A stretch of 64,000 bases of DNA from Bdellovibrio bacteriovorus str. Tiberius (GCF_000317895.1 NC_019567.1:3782001-3846000); one strand, 5' to 3'. Shown: positions 7,894 to 16,943, counted from the first letter of the stretch. The notes: generated by a model from the letters alone, not told the origin. Translations and numbers: made by a program.

Positions 7894-8088
7894 TTAGTGT
7901 TCGCCGTCCGCCGCACGCATTTTTCTTAAAACCATCATAATGGTCTCGCCGTCCACCCCGGCGCGTCTCATCAGGGCTCGGGCCTGGTCAAAGTCGTCGG
8001 AATCCAGAGCCTCAAAGAACTCGTCAATCTTATTGATCTCTGCAATTTTCTCAAGAACCAAAGTCCCCTCAAAATCACTTTCATCCAT
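7894..8088 (-). CDS. Small acidic protein of unknown function (64 aa)
   Basis: A 64-residue, strongly acidic helical protein beginning MDESDF. I chose the ATG at 8088 because AGGAGG lies the right distance upstream; an earlier in-frame ATG at 8118 has no such site. The sequence has helices rich in Asp and Glu and no cysteine. I do not recognise it. It lies between the PAS gene and divergent radD, as a one-gene unit. Confidence 0.75.
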   Translation of the reverse strand: MDESDFEGTLVLEKIAEINKIDEFFEALDSDDFDQARALMRRAGVDGETIMMVLRKMRAADGEH

Positions 8089-8199
8089 ATAGACCTCCTG
8101 CAAAAATAGTTTAGTCACGGCGCTCTCAGCTGTAAATAAGCTTGTGTCCAGAGAAACTTAAGAAGTGAGATTTTCAGCCTAATCCTGTAAGGTGGGCCC

Positions 8200-9942
8200 A
8201 TGTACAGGTTACGTGACTATCAACAGCAGGCGGTTACAAATACGATCCGGTATTTCCAGAAGAAACGGGAACCGGCTGTCATTGTGCTGCCGACAGGTGC
8301 GGGAAAAAGTTTGGTTATTGCCGAATTGGCCCGCATCGCCCGTGGTCGTATCCTGGTACTGGCACACGTCAAAGAGCTGGTCGAACAAAACCATGACAAG
8401 TACAGAAGCTATGGCCTGGAAGCCGGCATCTTTTCTGCCAGCCTGGGAAAGAAAGATCACGATCAGAAGGCCATTTTTGGAAGCGTCCAGTCCGTGGCCC
8501 GCGCCCCGGATGAATTTTTCAACAACTTTTCTTTGCTGATCATCGATGAATGCCATCGTGTCGCCGAAGAGGGCGCAACACAATATCAGGAAGTCGTTAA
8601 AAAGCTGCAGGATCGCAACCCGACTTTGTGTGTCTTGGGCCTGACGGCCACGCCTTACCGCATGGGGCTGGGCTGGATTTATGAATACAACCAAGGTGGC
8701 GAGCTTAAAACCGAACAAAGCCGATTCTTCAAGCAGTGCGTGTACGAACTGCCACTGTCCTACATGATTCGCCACGGCTATCTGACCATCCCGGTCAAGG
8801 TTGATATTCCCGTCACATGCTATGACTTTTCAGACCTGCTGGGAAAAGACCGCGCCTTCACCACCGCCGAGGTTGAAGAAGTTCTTAAGAATCAAAAGCG
8901 CCTGACCCCGTTGATTATCAATAACATCATCGACATCACGGAAAAGTACGACCGTCAAGGTGTGATGATTTTTGCCAGCACCATTAAACATGCTGAAGAA
9001 ATCATGACCTATCTGCCCACGGATCAGGCCCGCGTCGTCTTTGGTGACACGGATATCAAAGAGCGCGCGCAAATCATCCACGACTTTAAACAGAAGAAAT
9101 TCAAGTACCTGGTGAACGTGTCAGTCCTGACCACAGGATTTGATGCGCCTCATGTCGATGTTATTGCGATCTTGCGCCCCACGGAATCCAACAGTCTGTA
9201 TCAGCAGATTGTGGGTCGCGGACTTCGTTTATCTGAAGACAAAAAAGATTGTTACGTTCTGGATTACACCGGGGTCGGTCACGACATCTATGCTCCGGAG
9301 ATCAGCGACAAGCGCCCGGCCAAGGACACCGTCCCGGTCAAAGTGGCCTGCCCAAAATGTGCTTTTGAAAATGATTTCTGGGGTTATGCCGATGATGATG
9401 GCGTGGTCTTTGAACATTTCGGCAGAAAATGCAAAGGGGCCTCTCAAGATCCGAACACATTGGAAATCAAGCCCTGCGGATTCCGATTCCGATTTAAGCT
9501 TTGCCACAACTGTTCCTGTGAAAACGACATCACGGCCAAGGCTTGTGAAAAGTGCGATGCCGTCTTAATTGATGCTGAAGCCAAACTGAAGCAGGCGAAG
9601 CTTTCCAAGAACGCCCATGTGATGACTCCGGACCGGATTTCATTTGAAGAGCGCAAGGACAAGAACTCAAATCCTTACCTCGAAATCCGTTATTACGATC
9701 TGGAGTCCAATTACCTCAGCGAAGTCCACTTCTTCAACAACACAACAGCTGTGAAGAAGTTCAATATCAACTTCTTAAGATCCCACCTAAGACTGCCGGA
9801 ACTGGCCGTGGATCTGACAAGTCCTCAGGAAGTCATCCGATTCCAGAAGCTTTTCCGCTCCCCGATCTTTGTCATCGCCAGAAAACAGGACAAGTTCTGG
9901 CGCGTGACCGAAAAAGTCTTTGCTGAAGAGCTGACACCTTAA
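8200..9942 (+). CDS. radD: DNA repair helicase RadD (YejH)
   Basis: A 580-residue superfamily 2 helicase that reads almost along its whole length like E. coli RadD/YejH. It has Walker A LPTGAGKS at 30-37, DECH at 116-119, LGLTATPYRMG after it, and VLTTGFDAPHVD and QQIVGRGLRL as motifs V and VI. The C-terminal region has paired zinc-binding cysteines (CPKC, then CGFRFRFKLCHNC and CEKC). RadD assists RecA-dependent repair and binds SSB. Length matches the E. coli protein. It starts behind AAGGTGG and stands alone. Confidence 0.95.
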   Translation: MYRLRDYQQQAVTNTIRYFQKKREPAVIVLPTGAGKSLVIAELARIARGRILVLAHVKELVEQNHDKYRSYGLEAGIFSASLGKKDHDQKAIFGSVQSVARAPDEFFNNFSLLIIDECHRVAEEGATQYQEVVKKLQDRNPTLCVLGLTATPYRMGLGWIYEYNQGGELKTEQSRFFKQCVYELPLSYMIRHGYLTIPVKVDIPVTCYDFSDLLGKDRAFTTAEVEEVLKNQKRLTPLIINNIIDITEKYDRQGVMIFASTIKHAEEIMTYLPTDQARVVFGDTDIKERAQIIHDFKQKKFKYLVNVSVLTTGFDAPHVDVIAILRPTESNSLYQQIVGRGLRLSEDKKDCYVLDYTGVGHDIYAPEISDKRPAKDTVPVKVACPKCAFENDFWGYADDDGVVFEHFGRKCKGASQDPNTLEIKPCGFRFRFKLCHNCSCENDITAKACEKCDAVLIDAEAKLKQAKLSKNAHVMTPDRISFEERKDKNSNPYLEIRYYDLESNYLSEVHFFNNTTAVKKFNINFLRSHLRLPELAVDLTSPQEVIRFQKLFRSPIFVIARKQDKFWRVTEKVFAEELTP

Positions 9943-9985
9943 AGAATAGATAGCCCTGATCGGTTTCTCGGGGTTAAATCAAGAC

Positions 9986-10912
9986 ATGAAAAAACTTGGT
10001 CTTGCTGAGCTATTGGCTCCTGTCACACTTCCTGAATTCTTTAATTCCCACTGGCCTGTAGAGCCTTTGTTTATTCCGGCGACCCCGGGGAAACTGCAGG
10101 ACATCTTTTCCTTAGAGCAAATGCAAGATCTTAAAAACCTGATCTCTGCCCGACAGCGCAAAGTTCGCGCCTGCCTGCCTGATTTTGACGACGAATACAG
10201 CTCGATTCATCTTGAGCCTAACGATGCGCTGAAAGCCTATCGCAACAACATGACCCTGGTTTTTGATTCCATGCAAAGTCAGGATTCAACGATTGCTGAC
10301 ATATTGGGGAATGTCCGCGCGGACTTGGGGTTAGTAACTGGTGGAGCTGAAAACGATCTGTGCAAAGCGCGTTCGATTGCCTATGCCACACCTGCTGGTT
10401 GCGGCACCCGTCTGCATTTTGATGCCAACGCAAACTTCATCATTCAGATCAAAGGCACCAAGACATGGCGACTTGCACCGAATGAGTCCGTGGATTTCCC
10501 CACGGAGCGTTTTACCACCGGTTCGGAAGAAATGCCGGCAGCTCTTGAGAAGCAATGTCATGCTCACCTGATCGATGCTTTGGATGAAGACAGCATGGAA
10601 GTCGTGATGAAGCCGGGCTGTGTTTTATTTGTCCCCCGCGGTTATTGGCATGAAACAACCACCGAGGAAGAATCCCTTTCACTGAACTTTACATTCAGCC
10701 AACCGACGTGGGCTGATGTGTTCACCAAGTCATTGCAAGAGGTCCTTTTAAGATCACCGGAATGGCGCGAACTGGCCGACGGCCTTGAAGGGACTGATCA
10801 AGAACGAAAAGAAGCCGCTATCGCACGTTTTGAATTCTTGCTAAAAAGCCTGGCAACAGAGCTGCCGGAAATTTCCGGCAGACTGCTGCTTCAGGAAGGT
10901 GGCTTGATCTAG
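9986..10912 (+). CDS. JmjC/cupin-fold Fe(II)/2-oxoglutarate oxygenase (cupin_4 type)
   Basis: A 308-residue protein with a JmjC-type double-stranded beta-helix. The metal triad is visible as H144-x-D146 (LHFDANANF) and H222 in GYWHETTT, with a 2-oxoglutarate-binding lysine likely at K156 or K159. Bacterial relatives such as RoxA hydroxylate ribosomal proteins; that substrate is only a family precedent here. The C-terminal 60 residues are helical. The gene follows radD by 43 bp on the same strand and its end overlaps that of the convergent HxlR gene by 4 bp. Confidence 0.85.
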   Translation: MKKLGLAELLAPVTLPEFFNSHWPVEPLFIPATPGKLQDIFSLEQMQDLKNLISARQRKVRACLPDFDDEYSSIHLEPNDALKAYRNNMTLVFDSMQSQDSTIADILGNVRADLGLVTGGAENDLCKARSIAYATPAGCGTRLHFDANANFIIQIKGTKTWRLAPNESVDFPTERFTTGSEEMPAALEKQCHAHLIDALDEDSMEVVMKPGCVLFVPRGYWHETTTEEESLSLNFTFSQPTWADVFTKSLQEVLLRSPEWRELADGLEGTDQERKEAAIARFEFLLKSLATELPEISGRLLLQEGGLI

Positions 10913-11229
10913 CGCAGCCACTTGTCTCCGAATTTTGCCATGGAATCAAACACGGCAGAAAGACCTTTGCCTTTTTCAGTCAGAGAGTATTCCACCCTTG
11001 GCGGGACCTCGGCGTAGACTTTTCTTGAAACCAACCCCTGATCTTCCAGCTCCGTCAGGCGCTCGGTCAGGGTTTTGGGGCTGATGGATCCCAGGGACCG
11101 GCGAAGCTCATTGAACCGGACGACTTTATTAGCCAGTAAGTCTCTAAAGATGAGAATAGTCCACTTTCCGTCCAGAATCATCGCCGTCTTATAAACCGGG
11201 CAGGCTTCCAATGATTTACTTTTTGCCAT
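10909..11229 (-). CDS. HxlR-family transcriptional regulator
   Basis: A 106-residue winged-helix regulator with the HxlR signature: an N-terminal cysteine (C9 in EACPVYKTAMILDGKW), the RDLLANKVVRFNELRRSLG recognition region and the ISPKTLTERLTELEDQGLV helix. The N-terminal cysteine is often the sensor for electrophiles or oxidants in this family. It diverges from the pirin gene, and a 14-bp palindrome at 11242-11255 just before its start codon is the likely shared operator. Confidence 0.92.
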   Translation of the reverse strand: MAKSKSLEACPVYKTAMILDGKWTILIFRDLLANKVVRFNELRRSLGSISPKTLTERLTELEDQGLVSRKVYAEVPPRVEYSLTEKGKGLSAVFDSMAKFGDKWLR

Positions 11230-11241
11230 TAGTTCACTCCA

Positions 11242-11255
11242 GGAAACTAGTTTCC
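11242..11255. promoter_or_regulatory. 14-bp palindrome, likely HxlR operator
   Basis: GGAAACTAGTTTCC is a perfect inverted repeat 12 bp before the HxlR start codon and about 60 bp before the pirin start. The spacing suits autorepression plus control of the pirin gene. Confidence 0.7.
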
Positions 11256-11315
11256 AAAATACCCCTACTTTACTAAAGATACCACCTGCCCCAGAATACC
11301 ATAAGGAGCGATTCT

Positions 11316-12005
11316 ATGAATTCAAAACTATCCGAAATTCAAGTTAGGCCCTATTCCCAGTTGCCGGAAATGAACCTGGGCTGGCTGTCTTTGAAAGATC
11401 ACTTTATCGCCACTGTCGGCCCGTATTCTGGTCGTGGCGAACAACTGAGGAATCTGCTGGTTTTGGCGGATGCGAAAATCCAACCCAAATCCCGCTTCCC
11501 CGATCATCCCCACAATGACATGGAAATCCTGACCTGGGTGGTTCATGGCAAGCTTCAACATTTGGATGACAAAGGAACGAATCAGGAAGTTCCGGCAGAG
11601 CATCTGCAACTGATGAGTGCCCGAGACGGCATCTTTCATGCGGAAGGGAATCTCAGTGACCAACCTTTGCGTCTGCTTCAGATCTGGATCCATCCGAATG
11701 CCAAATCGGGAACGCCGGTGGTGCAGCAAGCAGGTCTTACCCAGAAAGGCTTCAACCTGTTGGCGGGACCTAGCGCTGCCCCACTGAATATCCGACAGGA
11801 TGTGTGGTTGTATGCTGCAAAGATTGAAGGGGACGAACAGGTCTTTGATATTCCAGAAGACAAGTTCGCCTATGCGGTTTCCATTGGAAGTCTTAGCTGG
11901 AACGGCAGCGAGCTCCAAGATGGTGACGGCCTTCTTGCCAAAAGCGGAAAGCTATCCATCAAAGGCAAAGGACAAGCCATCGTCATTTTGCAGAACAGAC
12001 AATGA
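11316..12005 (+). CDS. Pirin-family protein (YhhW-like)
   Basis: A 229-residue bicupin of the pirin family. The metal-binding H-x-H region is seen at about 61-64 (FPDHPHNDMEILTWV) with a further His at 106 or so in DGIFHAEGN. E. coli YhhW and human pirin have quercetin 2,3-dioxygenase activity, but the physiological substrate is unknown. It starts behind AAGGAG and is divergent from HxlR, a common pairing, so it is probably induced when HxlR is inactivated. Confidence 0.92.
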   Translation: MNSKLSEIQVRPYSQLPEMNLGWLSLKDHFIATVGPYSGRGEQLRNLLVLADAKIQPKSRFPDHPHNDMEILTWVVHGKLQHLDDKGTNQEVPAEHLQLMSARDGIFHAEGNLSDQPLRLLQIWIHPNAKSGTPVVQQAGLTQKGFNLLAGPSAAPLNIRQDVWLYAAKIEGDEQVFDIPEDKFAYAVSIGSLSWNGSELQDGDGLLAKSGKLSIKGKGQAIVILQNRQ

Positions 12006-12049
12006 AGACGCAGTGTCAGCTGACGACGGGTATTTGGATTTAAAAAAAG

Positions 12050-12241
12050 CTATTTCTGCTTTTTCTTCCATTCATCCGTCGGCAGACCTTCAAAACCCCA
12101 ATCCTCGTCCGCAATTTCCTGGATGACGATATGAGTGTGTTCTGGCTTCTTACCCAGTACTTTTACAAGAGACTGAGTAATATCAGCGATAATTTGCGCT
12201 TTCTGCGCTTTGCTCAAAAACACCAGTTCAAATCTTGACGC
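12050..12241 (-). pseudogene. 4-oxalocrotonate tautomerase-like remnant lacking the N-terminus
   Basis: About 60 residues on the - strand match the body of a 4-OT-family tautomerase: LSKAQKAQIIADIT helix, the H-x-H-I-V-I-Q-E strand and the DWGFEG turn. The first beta strand and the catalytic Pro1 are missing. The only in-frame start close to the homology is a GTG at 12223, which gives MFLSKAQK and no Pro1; further upstream the frame runs through the divergent flavin-reductase gene. I read this as a 5'-truncated gene, possibly clipped when the flavin-reductase gene was joined here. An alternative is a live, repurposed small protein. Confidence 0.6.
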
Positions 12242-12269
12242 TCCAGTTGCCAGGTCGTGTGATTTTGCT

Positions 12270-12812
12270 ATGAAGAAAATGGATCTTCGCAAAGCATTCA
12301 CTCTTATCGAGCCCGGCCCGGTGACGCTCGTGACCACAAGTGCCGGCGGCACCAATAATGTCATGACGATTTCATGGACGATGGTTGTGGATTTCACACC
12401 AAAATTCGCTATCACCACAGGCCCGTGGAACTTTTCCTATAAAGCGCTCACAAAGAACCGCGAGTGTGTCATTGCCATACCGACTGTTGATTTGCTGGAT
12501 AAAGTGGTTGGCGTGGGCACTTGTTCTGGAAAAGACACTGACAAGTTTGATACATTTCGACTCACGCCCATTAAAGGAAAGTATGTTGAAGCTCCCCTGA
12601 TCAAAGAATGTGTTGCCAACATTGAATGCAAAGTCGTCGACATCATCAAGAAGCACGACATCGTCGTGCTTGAGGGAGTTGCCGCTTACTTCGACACCTC
12701 CCGAAAGGAAAAGCGCACCCTGCATGCCGTGGGTGACGGCACCTTTGTCGTCGATGGCAGGACACTTGATCGAAAGAAACAGATGCGCTCAAAGCTTCTT
12801 GGCATCTTCTGA
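12270..12812 (+). CDS. Flavin reductase-like (FMN-binding split-barrel) protein
   Basis: A 180-residue FMN-binding split-barrel protein of the flavin-reductase-like family. It has the PGPVTLVTT opening, the N-V-M-T-I-S-W segment that packs on FMN, and a DKFD motif before the second half-barrel. I start it at ATG 12270 (MKKMDLRK) because residues before that are not family-like; the ribosome site is weak. It would reduce flavin with NAD(P)H or act as an FMN-binding oxidoreductase. Its 5' side abuts the tautomerase remnant. Confidence 0.85.
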   Translation: MKKMDLRKAFTLIEPGPVTLVTTSAGGTNNVMTISWTMVVDFTPKFAITTGPWNFSYKALTKNRECVIAIPTVDLLDKVVGVGTCSGKDTDKFDTFRLTPIKGKYVEAPLIKECVANIECKVVDIIKKHDIVVLEGVAAYFDTSRKEKRTLHAVGDGTFVVDGRTLDRKKQMRSKLLGIF

Positions 12813-12841
12813 AAATGACCATCGAGGCCTTAGAAAAAGGC

Positions 12842-13456
12842 TCACTTCTTTCTTACGAATTTAAGCCTACGGAAAAGAAGCATGCGATTGTTCGCTGGCA
12901 TTTCGAAGTCTTTCACGAACTCAAAACCATTCTTAAACATCGCCGCCAGCACATCTTCAAAGTTGCGAATGCCACTTTGCGGATCTCGTTCACGCAGGGA
13001 CTTGTCGAACTCTTCATTGCTAGGGGTCGTGAACTTGCCGTTATAGTTGAACGGCCCGTAGATCAAAACCTTCCCGCTTTCTTCCAAGCGGCCTGCGATC
13101 AATTTGATAAAAGTCTTACACTCTTTCCAGGACATGATGTGGAAAGTATTGATCGTCAGAATCACATCGAAAGTGCGAATCGGGAAATCATCCTCCCCGA
13201 CAACCATACGGAACGGGGTTTTGATATTCGGAATGCCAGCTTGCTTGATACGCTCACGAAGCATCGGCAGGTTTTCTGCCACTTCGGTCGGAGTCCAATC
13301 CATCCTTGGGAAGAAGGGCGCAAGGTAAACCGCGTGTTGTCCCGTGCCTGCGCCCACCTCGAGCAGGTTGTGGTCTTCGGTACGAATCACTTTCTTAAGA
13401 ACTTCCAGAATGGGTTCTTTGTTACGGTCGGCAGCGGCGGAGAATGGTAGGTCCAT
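12842..13456 (-). CDS. DUF938-type SAM-dependent methyltransferase
   Basis: A 204-residue class I methyltransferase of the DUF938 family. The SAM motif I is LLEVGAGTGQHAVYL near residue 30, followed by an acidic post-I region and a VILTINTFHIMSW motif. I take the ATG at 13456 (MDLPFSAAADRNKEPIL) because AAGGA is well placed before it and because DUF938 proteins begin with this SxAAxRNxxPIL stretch. The substrate is unknown. It is the last typical gene before the AT-richer island. Confidence 0.9.
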   Translation of the reverse strand: MDLPFSAAADRNKEPILEVLKKVIRTEDHNLLEVGAGTGQHAVYLAPFFPRMDWTPTEVAENLPMLRERIKQAGIPNIKTPFRMVVGEDDFPIRTFDVILTINTFHIMSWKECKTFIKLIAGRLEESGKVLIYGPFNYNGKFTTPSNEEFDKSLRERDPQSGIRNFEDVLAAMFKNGFEFVKDFEMPANNRMLLFRRLKFVRKK

Positions 13457-13563
13457 GGGATTTTCCTTAAACAGAGCGTTATGCCTACTTAATCTCAAGG
13501 AAGGAAAAAATCAAGGGTTCATGCGCCTAACATTACCTCCACCAAATTTATAGTCTTGCAACA

Positions 13564-15993
13564 CTATCTGACATGAAAGCTAGCTTCGTAGACAAGAACC
13601 ATGTTCTCCTTATTTTTTTCCATTTCACCTAAAATTTCCATTCGTAGATTTATACTCCCATTCTCTTGATGGACGATAAACTGGGAATACTTCTCTCTTA
13701 AGAGAGTTGCCAGTGAACCACCAAATCCATTTCGAAGCATAGATATCTGAGTGAGGTCGGATGTGCCATATTTTAGTTTAATATATAATGAGTACGAAAT
13801 CAGACCTGAATCATTAAGGATCTCAACAAACTTCATCAACTTGTTATCCACAAAGTCCTGTTCGTCCTTAATCTTTGCAATTATTAAGTTAATTTTTTGT
13901 TCGTGTGTTTTCTTCTTAAGATTTATCCAATTTGGCCGGTGACCGTCGCGCTTTTCATCTCCCCATTTACCCACATATGCATAAGGAATAGGTGTGTTTT
14001 CGACATGGTCCCAGTAAGTTTTAAATAGGTAAATCATTTCAGAGTATGACTTATTCTCTATTCTCCATTCCAAAAACCTTGAATAGAAATTCATAGCCTC
14101 TTCCTTAAGTAGACGACGGATATTTGCAAATAGTCTCTCTTCTGGAATTAGCTGAACAAAAACATCTGAAATCAAAAAGATAATATCTGAAACCTCTGAC
14201 GCCTCAATACCAAGCTCGATCATTTCATTAATCTTCGCTTGCATTGTCTTTTCGTGCTTGAGTATATCTATTTCAGTTACATTATTTCTAAATGCGAGAC
14301 GCCCAACGTCAGTAGTCGCATACGAAATATCATCTTTCTCTGTTATTCCAGGAGACAGATTCTCCAAAAAAGTTTCGACTTCCGCTTTTTGAGTCAATTT
14401 CTCGACGTCATTTGCTTTCTCCAGAAGCACATTTGACGGCTTATCCTTAAGCTCTCTATCTACCTTGAAAGATTCTGATATCCACTTATGTAAATTCGCA
14501 CTCTCGCTAGTAAATTGTGACCCGATAACATACATTTCGGGGGCAAGCAGGCTCAAATCCTTGTTTGAATCCCGGAATACCTCACTAAAACGACAAATCC
14601 GCCCCGCCAAATTCCTAACCTGCGACGGCGCCAATAAACGACTACCTTTTTTGTTACTCAAAATGAAGATTTTCTCCGCCGGAATATTTACACCCTCCAG
14701 CAAAGTTGAATTCGTAACTATATGCTTGATATCTTGAAACTGAGAAAAAATATACTCAACAAAAAGTCTGACATTGTCCGGAACGGATCCGTGATGAAAG
14801 ACAACTCCTTTCCGGAGTGCCTTAATAAGGGTATAGTCTTTATGTAAAAACTTTGCAATGTCGTTACATGCGGTCTCGATCTGTTCATTATACATTGGAG
14901 GCAATAAATCAATGAAACGCAAAGTAAACTTTTCAATATCAACTGGCCTATTAATATATACGATGTTCTTTTGGCCCGCTTTTTCTCGAATGAGTTCAGT
15001 ATCCCGACCAAAGATTTTGTCTGATGCGGGATAATACTTATCCATAAATTGATCATAGAAGAAAAGCCGACGATTCTTTCGCGTATCACAAAGAAATATC
15101 TTTTCAGCCTTAACAAATTCTTTAATTCTTATCTCCTCAAGATCATAGTTCGCAAAATTCACCTTCAGATTCTTTACGCTATTTAAAAATGGCGTGAGGA
15201 AGTTAAGAGCGATACCCGTATTCCTCTTCACCATCAATATAATGGCCATTGCCAAAAATCTCTCACGATCGCCATCAACGAGAAGATTATGAGCTTCGTC
15301 GATAAATAAAGAATGGAACTTTACTTTTTCATCAGATTCCAACAGTTTTAACAACCGCTCTTGGGTCAAAATTGCAATAAATCCATTATCGTTCCTATTG
15401 TACATCTCATGGTGTGTGATGATCTTCTGAGATACTTCATACATTTCACTTCGCAACACTCTCTTCTTCGTCTGCGCAAGTAGAGCCAAGGTTGGAACCA
15501 AAATACAGATATTTTCGCCTGGCCTAAGAGAAGAAGTAATTAATTCAGATTTTCCGTAGGATGTCGGAGCTACTACCGCTACAGATCCAGCCCGATTTTT
15601 AAACTTTATATTCGATAAATTCTGTCCTCGAGTTAAATATCTGCCATCACTATTGTACGCCTCAGTTATAGCCTCTGAAAATTCATGGTAAAAGCCTTCT
15701 GATATAATAGTATCTTCTTTAGAAGACCTTTGAATTAACTTCAACACTGGATAATATCCGAGTCCCTGCGCAACCTTAAATAGAAGGCCAAAATCCTTCT
15801 GTTTCATAGCGTAAAACAAGGTCAGCCTATACCCAAACTGGCAAATTTCTTGCCTACTAGAGGACAGAAAAAGAAATGCTGATTGAAGAAGTTTCGCGAG
15901 GTCATCAGATGAGTTCATCTGATGTAATATGAATCTTCGATACAGCTTAGGAAAATCAGTTTCTCTAAGAACTCTTAAGGTAAGGGTACCCAT
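13564..15993 (-). CDS. hamB: HamB-like superfamily 2 helicase of a Hachiman-type defence system
   Basis: An 809-residue DEAD/DEAH-box helicase. Walker A is APTSYGKSE (142-150), motif II is DEAH at 232-235, and the second RecA lobe carries STLLEGVNIPA and QVRNLAGRICR. The PTSYGKS form of motif I and the GVNIP/NLAGRI pair are typical of HamB and related phage-defence helicases. Residues from about 500 onward match nothing I recognise. It begins 5 bp after hamA with an AGGA site, so the two are one transcript. Base composition is visibly AT-richer than its neighbours, suggesting acquisition. In Hachiman the helicase scans DNA and unleashes the HamA nuclease. Confidence 0.85.
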   Translation of the reverse strand: MGTLTLRVLRETDFPKLYRRFILHQMNSSDDLAKLLQSAFLFLSSSRQEICQFGYRLTLFYAMKQKDFGLLFKVAQGLGYYPVLKLIQRSSKEDTIISEGFYHEFSEAITEAYNSDGRYLTRGQNLSNIKFKNRAGSVAVVAPTSYGKSELITSSLRPGENICILVPTLALLAQTKKRVLRSEMYEVSQKIITHHEMYNRNDNGFIAILTQERLLKLLESDEKVKFHSLFIDEAHNLLVDGDRERFLAMAIILMVKRNTGIALNFLTPFLNSVKNLKVNFANYDLEEIRIKEFVKAEKIFLCDTRKNRRLFFYDQFMDKYYPASDKIFGRDTELIREKAGQKNIVYINRPVDIEKFTLRFIDLLPPMYNEQIETACNDIAKFLHKDYTLIKALRKGVVFHHGSVPDNVRLFVEYIFSQFQDIKHIVTNSTLLEGVNIPAEKIFILSNKKGSRLLAPSQVRNLAGRICRFSEVFRDSNKDLSLLAPEMYVIGSQFTSESANLHKWISESFKVDRELKDKPSNVLLEKANDVEKLTQKAEVETFLENLSPGITEKDDISYATTDVGRLAFRNNVTEIDILKHEKTMQAKINEMIELGIEASEVSDIIFLISDVFVQLIPEERLFANIRRLLKEEAMNFYSRFLEWRIENKSYSEMIYLFKTYWDHVENTPIPYAYVGKWGDEKRDGHRPNWINLKKKTHEQKINLIIAKIKDEQDFVDNKLMKFVEILNDSGLISYSLYIKLKYGTSDLTQISMLRNGFGGSLATLLREKYSQFIVHQENGSINLRMEILGEMEKNKENMVLVYEASFHVR

Positions 15994-15998
15994 TTTTC

Positions 15999-16817
15999 CT
16001 AACTCGCCTCTGTCTGTAAGAATTTAATTACTTTTTCAACCGTGGTTTTTTGAATTGCAAGAACAACCAAATTTTTAAAGATGTTTGCTTTTAAAATAGT
16101 GGCATGAAGCGCAACAATGCTTTCACTAATGACTGCAGGCGGAATACCTCCAAATATTGGAGCTGCCAGAATGACATTATGTTCTTTTGCATCCCCACCT
16201 GAAGCCTCCGCTTTCATATAGCCACCTTTCAGAATCGCCTCTAAAGCCCTCTTCTCATCAGATGGTTTATTAGCAATTGAAAATCCATTCAGGGCGTTTT
16301 GCCAGAGCGTTGTTCTTTTGCTTTTCAACTTACCAGCAATATCTCTTTTGGCAGCATGTAAGTGAGAAGTCGTCATGACGGTGATATCACCCTTGTTCCA
16401 GCTGCCAGATTTGGATTCCAAAAGCCAGATCTCCCCATCTCTTTTGTAGGTTCCATCAAAGCCCTTTTTTATGTTTGCCTCTTCCAAGTTAAAATAGATG
16501 CCCACAGAATCCATTCTCTGACATGTCATAGGCAGAACTAAGTGAATCAGCAGTTCGCCAATCATTCCGACCTTCATATCTTCTTCTTTATTACTAAGAC
16601 GGGACAAGAACTCCCCAAGAGTTCTTTTATATGTATAGAATTCAGCCTCATCTTCAGCGCGTGATTTTCCATGACAAATTCTCACCAAACATTCTCTTAA
16701 AGAGTTTTCCAACTCCTCGGAAAACTCTTCAATTATGCAAACTACACAGTTATTCGATTCGTTTACTTTTAAGCCTTTAATAAATCGCCTCGCCTTTTCC
16801 AAGAGGCAGTTTATCAA
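15999..16817 (-). CDS. hamA: HamA-like (DUF1837) PD-(D/E)xK nuclease effector
   Basis: A 272-residue protein with the layout of HamA/DUF1837 nucleases. A GELL helix with E88 precedes KGFDGTY (D121) and the WLLESKSG strand (E134-x-K136), forming a PD-(D/E)xK active site. It is followed directly by the HamB-like helicase, the pairing that defines Hachiman (and the related AbpAB). The N-terminus is uncertain: the frame has only a TTG at 16817 right after an in-frame stop, with no ribosome site, and an ATG at 16828 lies in another frame. A leaderless start, a later start or a frameshift near the 5' end are all possible. Confidence 0.8.
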   Translation of the reverse strand: MINCLLEKARRFIKGLKVNESNNCVVCIIEEFSEELENSLRECLVRICHGKSRAEDEAEFYTYKRTLGEFLSRLSNKEEDMKVGMIGELLIHLVLPMTCQRMDSVGIYFNLEEANIKKGFDGTYKRDGEIWLLESKSGSWNKGDITVMTTSHLHAAKRDIAGKLKSKRTTLWQNALNGFSIANKPSDEKRALEAILKGGYMKAEASGGDAKEHNVILAAPIFGGIPPAVISESIVALHATILKANIFKNLVVLAIQKTTVEKVIKFLQTEAS

Positions 16818-16825
16818 ACAACGGC

Positions 16826-16831
16826 ATTATA
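16826..16831 (-). promoter_or_regulatory. Consensus -10 element upstream of hamA
   Basis: A perfect TATAAT on the - strand lies 8 bp before the TTG of hamA, within an AT-rich stretch (16826-16880). No good -35 hexamer sits 16-18 bp upstream; TTGTCT is 21 bp away. Transcription from it would give a nearly leaderless mRNA. Confidence 0.4.
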
Positions 16832-16943
16832 CATAGATATATGTTTATTTATAGACAAATGGCTTGCATAAGGTAGGCACAGAAATTCCACAGCGTGAAA
16901 TAGTTCATTATTGAAAATATTAGCGAGATTTCTCGACAAAAAA

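Noticed and set aside
13535-13543. CCTCCACCA copy near the far end of the HamAB block, matching the ssrA 3' end
   Set aside because: It is only 9 bp and lies in inverted, not direct, orientation relative to the tmRNA end, so it cannot be an attachment-site duplicate; chance is sufficient.
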